In this document: one piece after another, positions 43,470 through 55,769 of the stretch
How positions within the stretch are numbered: position 1 is the stretch's first letter
Layout: every line of letters starts with the position of its first letter
Source: Cristatella mucedo
Taxonomy: Eukaryota; Bryozoa; Phylactolaemata; Cristatellidae
Assembly (NCBI GenBank): GCA_009760855.2
Contig: WPIO01000016.1
Coordinates: forward strand, 2,992,001 to 3,056,000
Direction: 5' to 3'
Length of the DNA: 64,000 nucleotides
Program-made: the position numbers and the translations under genes
The notes under the pieces: generated by a model
What the model saw: only the letters and a program-made list of their open reading frames with translations
Databases searched by the model: none
Told to the model about the DNA's origin: nothing

Positions 43470-46430
43470 TAATATAAATACACTTGACAAAGCGCTCTCA
43501 AAAAACTCGATCTCTTTCGAGGCAATTTACAATTGCTGCAGAGGAGACACGATCGCATGGTGAGTGGTATCATGCTTGATAAGCAGCATGACTAGCATGG
43601 TTAGGCATGGCACGCGCAGGGTCTGCATGCAAGTGTGGTTAGTGGCAGCTTACAACAGTGTCCGCACAAATAAGCACATAGAGGACGAATCGCTGGGACC
43701 CACAGAATACTGTCGTAAATAGCTGCGTTTTTAATTTCTTTTAAATTTGGTCGAGTCATGGGATGTCATAAAGGAATTCGGGACAGAGTTCCAGTCTTTG
43801 GGAGCATACGAACTAAAGGCACGGTCTCCAAAGGATTTGAGGTTTGCAAGAGATGTAAGTCAACAGTTAGATAACGAAAAGCTGGCGGCACGATGCTTAG
43901 CCTGGTGGGTGTTAGATCTGGTAGTTAGGCTGGAGCCGAAGAATCAAGGGATCAAAAAGTGAGCGACGAAAACTTGAAGTCGATCCGTTGCATGACTTGC
44001 AGCCAGTGCAGGTCGGCGAAAAGTGGTTTGATGTGGCGTTTGCGACTCTCACGACAGACAAGAATAGCTGGAGAGTTGTGCGCCAGCTGTGGGCACCTGA
44101 TTGCACGTGCCATTAGACCAGCAAGCAGTGAGTTAAAGACATCAAGACGGGATGTCAACAATGCACGGACTAACATGGGTTTTGTTTCACGATCTAAACA
44201 AGCCCCGAATTTCAGCACTATTATCTAGCTGAAAGTAGGCAGAACTGATTGCAAAGCTGACGTGGTGGTCTAAAGAAAGGAACATTCTGGAACATGGCAC
44301 CTAGATGATTTTGTCCAGAATCAACGCGAGATTTGCTGGCAGAGCTCATTTCGAGCGTCAGCCTTTCCAATTTCGGAATCACACTGATGCCCATGAGTTG
44401 GTTGTGTCGTCATACAATTTTATGAAATTAGCAGCCATCCATGCGCGGATGTCATCGATACACGCAGCAAGTGAGTTGAGAGAATTCAACATGCTCGCGA
44501 TCTGGGAGGAATCAAAGCAAAGGTACAACTGAGTATCATCCCCCATAAAGAGAAAGCCTAGAATGGGCTTGGCAATCACATCAACAAGAGATAGAGAGAG
44601 TATAAACCGTGAAAAGAGCGAAACCAAGCACGGAGCTCTGAGGTACTCCAAATTTCAGAGGTACCCTGGATGATCTGTGTCCATTACAATCAATACTCTG
44701 GAGTCTACCACTGAGATAGGACCTGAACCATTGCAGAGCGGTGCCCGTGATGCCCAGGCGAGATGAGAGGCGCTCAAGAAGGACTTGACGATTGATAGTA
44801 TCAAAAGCTGCAGAACGATCGTGCAAAACAAGCAGAGAAACTCTACCTATGTCTGCATTCCTAAGTAGGTCGTTGTATACCTGAAGCTATGCTGACTCGG
44901 AGTGATTAGCTCTAAAGCCAGACTGGAACTTACTAGCAGGTTTTGAAGTTTCAATATTTGAGTTCAGCTGGTCTGCAACAACTCGTTCCAATGTCTATGA
45001 TAGGAATGGTAGAATGGAGACTGGGCGGTAGTTGCTCAAGTTTTCTTGGTCTAGTGTTGCTTTCTTGAGTAGTGGCCTGACTACAGCTTTTTTTACTAAC
45101 CTTGAATCCTTTGGAGACAGTGCAGTTAGTTCGCATGCTCCCAAAGCCTGGAACTCCCTTCCGACTGGCGTCAGAACATTCCCTGACTTGACAACATTTA
45201 AAAAGAACTTAAAAACGCACCTATTTAGGACAGCATTTAGTGGGTTCCTGCGATTCGTCCTTCACGTGCTTATGCGTGCTGACACTGTGCATGCTGCCAC
45301 TAACCACATTTTTCCTTTTGCATGCTGACCCTGTGCATGTCATTCCTAACCATGTTATTCATGTTGTTTGGTTATCAAGCATGACATTACTCACCATTCA
45401 ATTGCATTTTCCTTTGCAGCAAAAATGTAAAGCGCCTAGAAATTTGTCGATTTCTCTGAGGGCGCTTTATCGAGTGAATTATCATTATTATTTTCGAAAT
45501 GAGCAAGGACATGTCCAGAGGCTAATGACATATGAATTATGTTAGTTATGCGTGGTAGCAGCAGATCAATGCAATGAACGAGCAGGGCAGGGGGAATAGG
45601 GTCCAGAGGACTTGTTGTCTTCTTTGATTCGGATATGAACTTCAGGACGATGTCACTAGTCGCTTGCTTGAATTTTGACATTGAGGTGCTGCCAGGAGTC
45701 GAGGGTAAGCATTCTAGGGGGGTCGCTGCCCTCGCTGGGTACTACTTCCTGATTCTGTCTATCGTCAAGACCAAGAAGCTAGAGAAGCGATCAGCCAGAT
45801 CATCACAGGGATCATCCAGTGAGGAGTTAACCTGGGAGCGGTTGAGGAGATGGTTGACCGTCGAACTCCTTTTTTTTGGATTGCGCATCTGTGATTCATA
45901 TTGCTATTTAGCTAGGGGCACATTTTGCTTAATCTGAGAAGCAAATCCATCAAGCGAATCATTTAGGGTCGTGCTGCAGAAGTCCACCAGTAAGAATTGG
46001 CGGCTCCGACTAAGGACATGAAAAGCAAGATGCTTCCTTGGCATCAGATGCAAAGGTCTTCGCATTCAGCCATTAACATGCGCTTTCTTAAACCAAGACG
46101 ACGGATACAGCAGATTTAATAAGATCCGACTCTTTGGGGTCAGACGCTCAGAATTCGGAGGAAGAGGTTGTCTTAGCCACAGTCGACGGTTTGAAGTTGC
46201 GTACGATCATTTGATCGAACGAGTTGAGTTTTTGCGTGCTGGAATGTGCAAAATCAGCCAGTTTGTGAATATCTTCATACGTGGGATCAGCTGAGTTTTT
46301 AGATTGAAGAGTGAAATGTTCAATGCAGAAAAGGAATTAGCGCCACCGGATGATTTATGGAGCACAGAATCGAAAAGAGTATGCACAATCTGAAATAAAG
46401 TAGATCCGACGTGTAATGGAGAGATAAAAC
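43470..46430 (-). mobile_element. CR1-A, about 2.6 kb, with nested insertion
   Basis: On the minus strand, RT pieces run from 45681 (TTSPLDPIPPALLVHC) through 44826-44581 (SAAFDTINRQVLLERLSS) and 44651-44379 (GDDTQLYLCFDSSQ, YADD degraded to MGDD) to the 3' tail at 43470 (CAAAGCGCTCTCAAAAAACT). The RT is split by a plus-strand family A copy at 45092-45487: the SGHVLAHFE part and the RPLLKKATL part read on across the insert. The upstream part (45690-46430) is linker without motifs. Confidence 0.87.
45092..45487 (+). mobile_element. CR1-A 3' end nested in the minus-strand CR1-A
   Basis: Starts at CTTGAATCCTTTGGAGACAG, codes APKAWNSLPTGVRTFPDLTT and ends GCGCTTTATCGAGTGAATTA plus an ATTATT tail. 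It is inserted in the RT of the older copy, which gives relative ages. Confidence 0.9.
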
Positions 46431-47067
46431 TACAAAAAATGGGCTGCCCGCTATTGGATTATAACTGCACACAAGTAAATCCTCTGGTGAAGAATGCTTC
46501 GAGGGGAACTGTGGGGGGGGGGCTTTTACTTTGACGACTAGCCAGCTGTAGCAGCTGTTTCACTGCAATGGCTGCTCCACTGCAGTCGCTGCTCGAAGTT
46601 TGATACTTTTAAATTACTTTCGACTAGGGAAAAAGGAAGCTTTCATACCGGCATCGCTTATGGTGAAGGATTTTAGTGAGCTCAGCCAGGACTGTCTCGC
46701 GGAAAACTATTCAATTATTCAACTTAATACTTCGGTGACATATGATTAGGGTTCAGTGGCACGTTCAATGTCTTTACCACTAGGAAACGTACAGACTGGC
46801 CGCCGGGTTATAACTAGCTCTATAGTTAATAATTTAGTTATATATTTACTGCGGTGGTTTGTGGTGTAGAATGTTTTGAAGAATCAAAAAATCTTGAATT
46901 GCAGATCAATGCACGAGTTTGTCTGAGCTGGGGCATGAAGCGGCCTGAAAGGCAAATAATGGAAGGAGTAATTGCACTGATGAAGAGTCCATGCATCCGC
47001 ATTATTTGAGCATATTTAAATGTATACGCGTATACACATGTACATGTACCTGAGATGTTTTTTTCAG
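46431..47067. other. Intron sequence before the CUB7 second-half exon
   Basis: A G-run at about 46511, no repeat family recognised. A pyrimidine-rich stretch directly precedes the exon at 47068. Confidence 0.35.
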
Positions 47068-47189
47068 GTTTTTCAATCAAACAGTGCCTCTACCATTCCC
47101 ATTCATTGGTACATTGGCAGTGACTGTCGCGGTCCAACTAACCTACCCAGGCATTCCTTTAAGTGTGAACATCGATTTTGAATCAAAAG
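47068..47189 (+). CDS. CUB7, second-half exon
   Basis: Acceptor GTTTTTTTCAG, with a strong pyrimidine run, and donor AAAG|GTAAGG at 47190. It is 122 nt, phases 2 to 1. Reads FFNQTVPLP where F-C-G would stand, then LAVTVAVQL and SVNIDFES. The fourth cysteine is absent, matching the loss of cysteine 3. The 7.6-kb intron before it holds a SPIN-like element and a 3-kb nested CR1. Confidence 0.78.
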
Positions 47190-47344
47190 GTAAGGCTGGC
47201 TCTGGGAGTGCTCGTCACATTGTTTTTTGTGAGTAACTCAGCAAAATAAATTTAGCCTGTTAACTAATCGATTGTCACTCATTTAATTCTTTATCATATT
47301 TAATGATAAGCTATCTATTTACTAAGAATATAATGCTGCATGGA

Positions 47345-47540
47345 TAGTGTAAAACTACTCTGCTATGCTTTCCACTTTCTCTTTGTTGCGTGAGACGAAG
47401 TCTGTTGGCTACCGAATGCATACCAAACGCTGCTTAGGCTGTGAGTGGGCTATTCAAAACTCTCCTGCGTAACACCCACACGGTCTTTATGACTTTGTGG
47501 AGTTACAGACGGAAATACATTACATTACATCACATGTATG
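47345..47540 (+). mobile_element. CR1-B 3' end
   Basis: GCGTGAGACGAAGTCTGTTG, CTCCTGCGTAACACCCACAC, GTGGAGTTACAGACGGAAAT and a TACATTACATTACATC tail. Confidence 0.88.
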
Positions 47541-47789
47541 CGATTTCGTTTTTTGCCGCATTGTATGTTTTACTTCATACAAATCCTTATTGATACTCAT
47601 CAATCATACACTCTAGCATGCAAATTGAGACAGGGTCTTTTGAATACCGTCGTCTACTCATGCAAACGTCTGCATGAGCATTTGTCCTAATTTATGTAAA
47701 ATGGTGGAACTAAGAGTCGATTTAACTACAGTGAACCGTTGTTTTGCGATCGATTCAGTGCATTGAAATGTATTAAATAAATAATGTAG

Positions 47790-48330
47790 TTAATAATAAT
47801 AAGTTGCTTGTATAGCCTTCAGATATCCCCTCAATCTCTTTACTTTCTCGGTGCAAACAAAGGAGCCATGAACGAATAGTTAATGGTAGCATGCTCAATG
47901 GCAACTACCCCAGCATGGTTAGGAGTGACATGCAAAGAGTCAGCATGCAAATACGGTTAGCGGCAGCATGACACTGTCAGCACGCATTATAAGACAAACG
48001 AAGAAATACACGAACCCACTTAATGCTGTGTTAAAATAATGCGTTTCTAGCTTCATTCAAATGTCGTCCAATCGGGGGATGTCGTGCCACCAGTCGGAAG
48101 TGAATTCCATGCTTTGAGAGTTTGCAAAACTAAATGCCCAGTCTCCAAAAGATTCAAGATTCATACGAAGTGAAGGTACGACACCCACGATAGACAAGCG
48201 TAGCTGCAGAGTTTTGACCTCTTTTAAACGCCTGAATGCACATGCCGGTGAACAAGCAAGTTGGGATTTCCAGAAGACGAGATTGGACGTCACAAAAGCA
48301 TAGACTCATACAGATGCGTTACCAAGACGC
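47790..48330 (-). mobile_element. CR1-A 3' end, decayed
   Basis: TAATAATAATAAG tail, CCTCAATCTCTTTACTTTCT, TAGGAGTGACATGCAAAGAG and later blocks to GCTGCAGAGTTTTGACCTC. Confidence 0.75.
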
Positions 48331-48447
48331 TGCTGCTAGAGGGAAAGTCATTGCATTAACAGGCATTGTGGAGGGAAATGTAAGGAAGGCGATGAAGATG
48401 AAGATGATGATGAAGATGATGATGAAAGCGAAGGTTAAAATTATGAT

Positions 48448-48668
48448 ATTAATAATAATAATAATGCACTTGATATAGCCCCTAGAGAACTCAATCTCTT
48501 CCTAGACGCTTTACATTTTCTGCAAAGGGAATCGCGATTGAATCGAGAGTAATATCATGCTTGATTAACAAAATGAATAACGTGGTTAGGGGTGAATGCA
48601 CAGGGTCAACATGCAAATGTGGCTAGTGGCAGCATGCACAGTGTCAGCACGCATAAGCACATGAAGGA
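48448..48668 (-). mobile_element. CR1-A 3' end
   Basis: AATAATAATAATAATGCACT tail, GAACTCAATCTCTTCCTAGA and GTGTCAGCACGCATAAGCAC; truncated soon after. Confidence 0.85.
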
Positions 48669-50009
48669 CGATGATGAAGATGAATATGAAGAGAATGTCC
48701 CCTGCTTCGCCATCGAGCCACAAGTTGCAATGGTCACATTCTCTCGAACGAGCGCTTCTCGTGGACGAACGAAGCGTTGCGTCTGGGCGATATCGGTTAT
48801 CTTCGTACACTCTAGCGGTTCCGCTAACGCTATATCAGTTGCCACCACAGCAGACCCAAATATCCCTGGCGAACGTCCACTGCATCCACGCAAGTTCCAG
48901 CTTCGTCCTGAAAGTTAGGACTCTCTGAGCACAAGATGTAAACGTGCCAATCGCGTGGGCCTGGAGGCTGTGCTTATAAAGAGCACCATCCTAGATGATC
49001 AAATATCTATCGCCGTTAATTGCAAATATGAAAGCGAAAATTGACAGATAGCATACGTCCAGTCGTTTTAGCTGCCTTGGCAGAGGCACAGGTAACCATG
49101 CAAAGCCAGTGGGAACAAATTAGGACGGGAGTTCAGTGAAGCACGTGATATGGAAGTGAAAGGATCATTGAAGGATCAGTGAAGCACGAGAACGTCAACT
49201 AAGTGGAACAAATGCCCATTAAGCTGAGACTTAAATGGTGAAAATCCATGGCAACTAATTGTAAGGCAGAGAGTAGACGTCAAAGTTAATTCAAGCTTGA
49301 TATGTAGTCAGTAATACTCTGACAGAAAACTGCACAGTGGCAGCTATGCCGTTGACGACAGACCACAGAGCTGCCGAGTGTTGCGCCAGTTCGATTCGAA
49401 TAAGCACCTATATTGGAAGTCGCCGCAAAAGAGAGTGACAGTAATCTTGACGTATTGACACACAGTCGTAAACTAGTGTGGCTGTCGTAATTTTATGTGA
49501 ACGTGCCCCAATTTGATCGTGATCCTCCGTCGAGTATAGCTTAGCATGATGACAAACGAGATTTGCTCATCCGATGATGAGTCATTTTGGATTGAAGCAG
49601 TACGCCCAGATTTAGGTAGTCGTCACTGAAGTGCTTGTAGATTAAATGCATCATTAGTCTCAGGTCTTCTTGTTAATGGTTGGCGGCAGGACTGTGCATA
49701 ACTATTAAAAAACTACGCTCCCAGCAGCGAAAAGGATCGTCCATTGCAGGATTCTAGCACACGACCTTGGCAATGAATTCGTAAAAAGCATCCGCCTTTC
49801 CTAGTGAGCCATCACGGCTCACTAGGTATGCATCGTCACGGTTGATTTTCGTCGAGATGGTGGCGATCGAAGTGGGAATTTCGTTGCGGCGCGTGCTGCA
49901 AGGGAGGGAAGCAAATGAGTCGTTGACAGAGCAAGGCTGAGAGCGAGTAAGAGAAATGTAATTTAAAAATGTAAATTAAGTAAGAGAAAGTAAGCCTGAA
50001 CAGCAGACA
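48669..50009. other. Intron sequence, no gene supported
   Basis: Overlapping ORFs around 48590-48930 on both strands without motifs. 49300-49640 faintly resembles CR1 minus-strand 3' sequence (GAGTGTTGCGCCAGTTCGAT). Nothing firm. Confidence 0.3.
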
Positions 50010-51965
50010 TTTCTTATCGACTTGTTATGTACCTAACACGAATATGACAGTCAAGCGGCAATAATGGCCCCAATTTTTTTTTAATCTGAAATAAATTAAT
50101 GTGTACATCACGAAATACGGAATGCACGCCAATAGTAATGGGCATGCGGTTGATTGATGCCTGTAAAAAATAATCATAGACTTCTACTTCTTCGATTGCT
50201 TCACCAGTCTGTTCGAAAGCATCTCGGGGGAGTGTCCAGCAGTTGTCAGCCAGCATTGTAGTGGACCATTGTCCCAGGTTTCTTCGTTCCTTTGTGGAGA
50301 TAATAATAGTAATAATAATAATAATGATAATAATGCACTTGATAAAGAGCCCTCAGAGAACTCAATCTCTCTCTAGGCGCTTTACATTAACTGCAAAGGG
50401 AAATGCAATTGAATGATGAGTAATATCATGCTCGATAAACAAAACAAGATGAATAACATTGGGGTGTCTTTATTGAAACGTTCGCCATGTTTCATGACGA
50501 TAATACAGTTGTCAGGAATGAATCCCAACGGAAATGAAGGAGGTGGATCTTTAACCACATATTGGAGCTACGTTTTTACGTGTCTTTTGCGTTTACTAGC
50601 TCCCTGTATTTTTCCCCCTAACATTCCCGAGAATATTTGCAGACACTAGGCTATAAACAATCCATTCTTATTTCGCACCACCAAGCAAATATTTACTGAA
50701 CCTGTCATCTTTGGCGTGCCTTCGAAACTGAGGGCACACAAAACGCCCTCTTTAACCTTTGCTTGCTGAGACGAACTGATATTTCATGCAGGTATTGGAA
50801 AACAGGCGAAGTCGGGTCCATAGCTTTCACGAAGTTCTTCGTCAAACCTAGTTTGACTAGAAGAGTTCGTAGCAGGATTTTGAGAGCCTCGACCAGAGCT
50901 GGGTGCTGGATATTCTTCTCTCTATTTGCTATAGTTTGTCCGCTAGTCTATTCCTTCTGCGATTAGTGCAGTCTTCTTGCTCGGCTATCCCTCTTAAGTA
51001 AGAAACACATTTTGCACATCCCTGCTGCAGTTCCGATAAAGCAAATACCTTCAAATCACCACAGAAGTGCTATTTTTACTCGTTATACTCAATTGAATTT
51101 ACTGGATGCCTTAAGTTATCGCATGTCTCTTTTATGTGGACAGCATGAGGTACTGAAATAGATAATGAAATAGATAAATAGAAGATGGTTTCGATTGTAC
51201 AAAAGCACAGCCTTATGACTCAGCTTTGAAGAGTCTACAGATAGTCTCCATTCTTGCGGGTCATGCGTGACTTGTCGGACGTTGATGAGGCCTTCAGTAT
51301 CGGAAAAGAATATCGTTTAGTTTAACTACTAAAGATAGGCTTCAAGTTCTGGTGGCACCAATGATCTTGAGTAGCTGCGGGTTCTTGAAGGGGAAGTCCG
51401 TCGCCGTGTGGAACTGGTTTCAATGCAGACGGAATGTTTGGATGGATTATTGTCGACATCTTTCGCTTCGTTATTCCGCCGGAAAAGAGGAGGAACCAGG
51501 CAGAATTAATAGTCGTGCATGTGGTTGCTTGGCTCTCTCCGATACACCACGGGGACTGCCAACGGCATTGAAGGTCTTTTGCAATTCAACCACGGTGAAG
51601 GCATTGTTGTACATGAAGTAGCACAGCATATACATGGGACCCAAGGCTGCTCTTGGTTACCAACCCTGTATCCGAAGTGACGATGATGTGCTTGCTTTTT
51701 TTCACTTGAGAAGTGATACTTTTCTTCGGGGCGGCAAACGTCACTTCCCAAAAGTATAGAAAAATCTGTCGACGGTATTAGCACACTTTCGAGGCATTGC
51801 TGTTTTGTATTGTACATCAATAGATAAAATAAATACAGTTTCGTGTAACAGTAGCTTGTACTCTCTCGCACAATAATTGAAATACTTTAAATGCTCAACT
51901 TTTTCGACTGGGGACGATAACTTCAGCGTGCTGATGCAGCCGCCTGACAGTAGCATTGAATTGCA
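50010..51965 (-). pseudogene. Decayed transposon-borne ORF, copy 2
   Basis: Same family as 22960-24915. On the minus strand: REPSNHMHDYYFCLVP at about 51510, WRLSVDSSKLSHKAVLLYN at about 51200 and MLADNCWTLPRDAF at 50256, the C-terminal block of the family. It extends further toward the family C-terminus than copy 1. A CR1-A tail inserted at 50300-50455 splits it. Many stops; not functional. Confidence 0.72.
50300..50455 (-). mobile_element. CR1-A tail inserted in the decayed ORF copy 2
   Basis: AATAATAATAATGATAATAA tail, CCCTCAGAGAACTCAATCTC, ending at about AACAAGATGAATAACAT. Absent from copy 1, so it is younger than the family's spread. Confidence 0.85.
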
Positions 51966-51984
51966 TCAGAAAATGACGAAGTCT

Positions 51985-52080
51985 TAATCCAGCCTAATCT
52001 GTGAGTGGGCTATACAAAACACTCCTGCCTAACACCCACATAGTCGTCGTGGCTTTTTAGAGTTGCAGAAGGCAATACAT
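51985..52080 (+). mobile_element. CR1-B 3' tail
   Basis: GTGAGTGGGCTATACAAAAC, ACTCCTGCCTAACACCCACA and GAAGGCAATACAT. Confidence 0.75.
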
Positions 52081-52485
52081 GCACAGCCTATCCTTTGGAG
52101 ACCATGCATTTAGCTCGTATGCTCCCACAGCCTGGAACTCCCTCCCGACCTGCATCAGAACATCCCCTGACCTGACCACATTTAAAAGAAACTTAAAAAC
52201 ATACCTATTTAGGACAGCATTTAGTGGGTCCTTGTGATTCGTCCTCGATGTGCTTATGCGTGCTGACACTGTTCCTGCTGCCAATAACCACATTTGCATG
52301 CTGACCCAGTGCATGTAACCCCTAACCATGTTATTCATTTTGTTTGTTTTTCAAGCATGATTTTACTTACTATTCTATTGCGTATCACTTTGCAGCAAAT
52401 GTAAAGCGCCTAGAAAGAGATTAAGTTCTCTGAGGGCGCTTTATCAAGTGCAATATTATTATTATTATTATTATTATTAAAGTCG
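52081..52485 (+). mobile_element. CR1-A 3' end
   Basis: Begins AGCCTATCCTTTGGAGACCA, codes PDLTTFKRNLKTYLFRTAF and ends GAGGGCGCTTTATCAAGTGC with an eight-unit ATT tail at about 52456-52480. Little diverged. Directly abuts a CR1-B tail. Confidence 0.9.
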
Positions 52486-52657
52486 TAAATCGTAGCTTCA
52501 GTAGGGGCTCATGCTGGTGGCACCTGCTGGCCTTCTGTACGCATTTCTCGTGCTTGCAGCCCGGGCCATCAAAGCCGGCCATCTTTAACAGTAGCTCCGT
52601 TGCGGTGTCTACGACAGCCTGTCACTATCTAGGTGGCTCTCACTGCTATCGCTGCAG

Positions 52658-52892
52658 ACACGAATACGACTGAATTGTTCGGAAAGGGCAGCATAGTGAC
52701 ACCAAACTTTCCGTACAACTACCCAAGCTTGTTCGGATACACGTGGAAGCTGACGGCAGTACCCGGCCAATACGTCTACATCGAGTTCTACAGCTTCGAG
52801 ACGGAGACTCACGAGGGCGACGAAGAGTGCTCGTATGACAGTCTCGTCATCTACAGCTCTCTACAGCCATCCGATTTCTCACTGCTGGCCCG
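52658..52892 (+). CDS. CUB8, first-half exon
   Basis: Acceptor ATCGCTGCAG and donor CCCG|GTAGGA at 52893. It is 235 nt, phases 1 to 2. Cysteine 1 is replaced by threonine and cysteine 2 by tyrosine (GYTWKL), but VTPNFPYNYP and YVYIEFYSFETE are textbook CUB, and cysteine 3 lies in ECSYDSLVIY. The glutamate and the Y-D after the cysteine match calcium-binding CUB domains. An earlier AG at 52631-52632 is in the wrong phase. Confidence 0.87.
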
Positions 52893-53041
52893 GTAGGACT
52901 TCCAGTACAGGCCGGCTCTGAATTCCAAGTAGAATCCACGCCGGTTTATAATTCACATGAAAATTCAAATCCGGCTCACGCCACCGTAGAATTCGCGCTT
53001 CTGTTTCCATCCCAGCTAAGAAGTGTCTGCTGACATTTCAG

Positions 53042-53157
53042 ATTCTGTGGACCGTCAATTCCGCCGGGACTATTCGTTGGCTCTGAGGCATCCGTCGTCT
53101 TCACTAGCAACAGCCTTCACGTGGCAACTGGAGTCAATGCGACCTTCACATCTGCAG
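53042..53157 (+). CDS. CUB8, second-half exon
   Basis: Acceptor TGACATTTCAG. It is 116 nt, phases 2 to 1 if it ends at 53157. Reads FCGPSIPPG with cysteine 4, ASVVFTSNS and GVNATFTSA. At the expected end the donor is CAG|GCTAGT: GC instead of GT, with no GT in the right phase nearby. GC-AG introns exist, so this is tolerable, but it could be a mutation. A family B CR1 starts about 90 bases later. Confidence 0.78.
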
Positions 53158-53239
53158 GCTAGTTCAACGCTGCGCACATTGCCGAAAAACCAAGGAGACA
53201 GCCAGCACACGCTTGCGCTTAGCATTTACGTCACACCAC

Positions 53240-53690
53240 GGCTCCTTCATCCACAGCTGAAATATTGCTCCAGTTTCAGCCTTTTTCGGTTCCTCATGTC
53301 CTGTATGGACAGCAAATTAGCTGTTCCATTCCTCCGCCTAAAGACCGTTGCCGATACATGCTTTTGCTCTGCAGGTCCTAGACTGTGGAACTTGCTTTCA
53401 CAATTCTTATGCGACGGCAAATACTCTCCTGCTGCCGACTGTGGCGCATCTTTTCGAGCGATCCTGAACTACTACTTCCGTGCTACTCACTACCTCAAGT
53501 GCTCTCATGACTCTGCTGTGCTTCCCGCTTTCTCTTTTTTCTGCGTAAGTAAAGTCTGTTGGCTACCGCATGCGCACGGAAAGCCGCTTAGGCTGTTAGT
53601 GGGCTATACAAAACTCTATGCGTCACATCAACGCTGTCTTTTTTGGCGAAGTTACAGACAGAGATGCATACATAAAATATGTGCACATGA
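53240..53690 (+). mobile_element. CR1-B 3' end next to the CUB8 exon
   Basis: Codes MDSKLAVPFLRLKTVADTCF and AGPRLWNLLSQFL and ends TTACAGACAGAGATGCATAC. The 224-codon ORF at 53023-53697 is an artefact that runs from the CUB8 exon into this element. Confidence 0.88.
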
Positions 53691-54078
53691 AGACTAGGTA
53701 CGGCTAGTTTACAACGTCCATAGCCACTCTGGCTGGTCCTAACCGTGCAAAAGGAAAAATATCACTCACTCGGTGAAAATGCAAATATCATTTCTAAGGA
53801 GCAACTTGTCGACAATTTCAAAAACTATATAGCAAATAACTTTCATGCAGCGCCATTCTGAAGTGTCTCAAGCGCGGTTGAGCTGATAACAGCGGATAGC
53901 AGCACATTTTGGTGTCATCTTTCAGAGCGATGCATTCAAAGGATGTTTTCTGGTTACAAAATTTACGTGCACTGAATGTTGCTTTAAATGAGCTTCGGAC
54001 ACCACTAAACCGTAAATGACTGGAAGGCTACCATAGGATTGCCGAAAGCCTATTATGTCCTGAGTGCACTATTTCATA

Positions 54079-54695
54079 ATAATAATAACAATGTACGTGA
54101 TAAAGCGCCCTCAGAGAACTTAATCTCTTTCTAGGCGCTTTACATTTGCTGCAAAGGGAAATGCAATTGAATGGTAAGTAAAATCATGCTTGAAAAACAA
54201 GCAAAATGAATAATATGGTTAAGGGTGACATGCACAGGGTCAGCATGCAAATGTGGTTAGTGGCAGCATGCACAGTGTCAGCACGCATAAGCACGTGAAG
54301 GACGAATCACAGGAACCCACTAAATGCTGTCCTAAATAGGTGTGTTTTTAAGTTCCTTTTAAATGTAGTCAGGTCAGGGGATGTTCTGACGCAGGTTGGG
54401 AGGCAGTTCCAGGCTTTGGGAGCATACGAACTAAATGCACGGTGTCCAAAGGATTTAAGGTTTGTACGAGGTATTTCTAGACTGTTGGATTCCGAAAAGC
54501 GGGTGGTACGATGCTTGGCCTGATGGGGGAGTATGTCGGAGAGATAGGCTGGAGCCATAGAATGAAGGGACCTAAAAGTGAGCGACAAAACCTTGAAGTC
54601 AATCCGTTGCTTGACTGGTAGCCAGTGCAGGTCGGCGAGAAGTGGAGTAATGTGGCGATTTAAGCGTCTCCTACGTAGCATCCCCGTAGTCCTAG
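54079..54695 (-). mobile_element. CR1-A 3' end with open C-terminus
   Basis: The minus-strand ORF at 54307-54681 (124 codons) reads LADLHWLPVKQRIDFKVLSL through APKAWNCLPTCVRTSPDL to the end, uninterrupted. The 3' UTR and ATAATAATAACAATG tail are clean. One of the least diverged family A copies. Confidence 0.92.
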
Positions 54696-54784
54696 CAGCT
54701 TACTAAACTTTCAGACTGAGATGCGTCACATTATACTTATATGCAAGTGTATATGATTTTATACATTTGAATTCTGGTAAATAT

Positions 54785-55045
54785 TAAAAATAACAATATA
54801 TTTGTATAGCGGCCTTAAATAACTAAATCTCTTTTTAGGCACTCTAGGCTTGCTGCAGAGGAAGCATAACCAAATGGTCGGTTGTTGCACGCTCAATGAC
54901 AGCAAGCGTAACATGGTTAGAGATGACACGCTCAGGGTCAGCATGCCAATGTGGTTAGTGGCAGCACGCACAGTGTCAGGACGCATGAGCACATTGAGGA
55001 TGAATCACGTGGACCCACTTAATGCTGCGATAAATAGATACGTTT
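54785..55045 (-). mobile_element. CR1-A 3' UTR, older copy
   Basis: AACTAAATCTCTTTTTAGGC, CATGGTTAGAGATGACACGC and GTGTCAGGACGCATGAGCAC. It stops where the coding part would begin. Confidence 0.8.
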
Positions 55046-55769
55046 AGATTGGCTTGCTCAAGGAAATGCCTGCCTGACTGACCTCCTGACCTCCGACGAC
55101 CAACTTCGCGGTGATTCGCTCGCGTAGATTGTGCCGAGTTTTTAAGCGAGCCTGTAATGTTTCGAGCTTATTAGCAGCCACGTACGTAGCAGACACCAAA
55201 ATCTCCGCGACTTGCACGGGCTTCTCATCGGGTATCGATTGTCGATTATCGATTATCGACTTCTTCAGTCGCTTTTCGCCCCATCAGTCATTCCCTAACT
55301 TCGACTTATTTACCCGAAATGCTTTCCCTTCTTGAGGCCTCCACTTGCAGCTCCTCGCTTCCGTTATCTGCCAGTTTCCCTCACTACGGTCGGATTCCCA
55401 TCTGACTCTGGTCAAATATACGCTGGCTGTGTCTATGAATGAACTCAAAGAATTTCTATGAAGGCCCTACTTTCAGCTACAACGCATCCTAAGCCCGGCA
55501 CTCGGCGATGCTAGATATCACGACGTTCTCTGAATTTGTAGTCATTAGAGCTGAGGTATAAAACTGAGTTTCTCAAATTACAAGCTCCATGTGATTATAC
55601 TGTATTTCTTGCGAGTGAGCGACAATTCGAATGATATTAATATTAGCCCCCCTGTCCTGATAAGCTCAGTAATTATCGGAGCCGATTGGTGGTATACTGG
55701 CAGACAAACCTAGTAAAGCCATAATTGAGTTTTGAGATCTCAAATGGTTCTCTGGATATTAGATTGAAC
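55046..55769. other. Intron sequence without recognised feature
   Basis: A short iteration ATCGATTGTCGATTATCGAT lies at about 55233. No motif-bearing ORF. Confidence 0.35.

Noticed and set aside
52633-52657. Alternative acceptor CTATCTAG for CUB8
   Set aside because: It would enter in phase 0, whereas all CUB first-half exons enter in phase 1; the AG at 52656-52657 gives the right phase and length.
53023-53697. 224-codon plus-strand ORF, the second longest in the window
   Set aside because: It runs out of frame through the CUB8 exon and into a CR1-B end; a chimera of two unrelated coding remnants.
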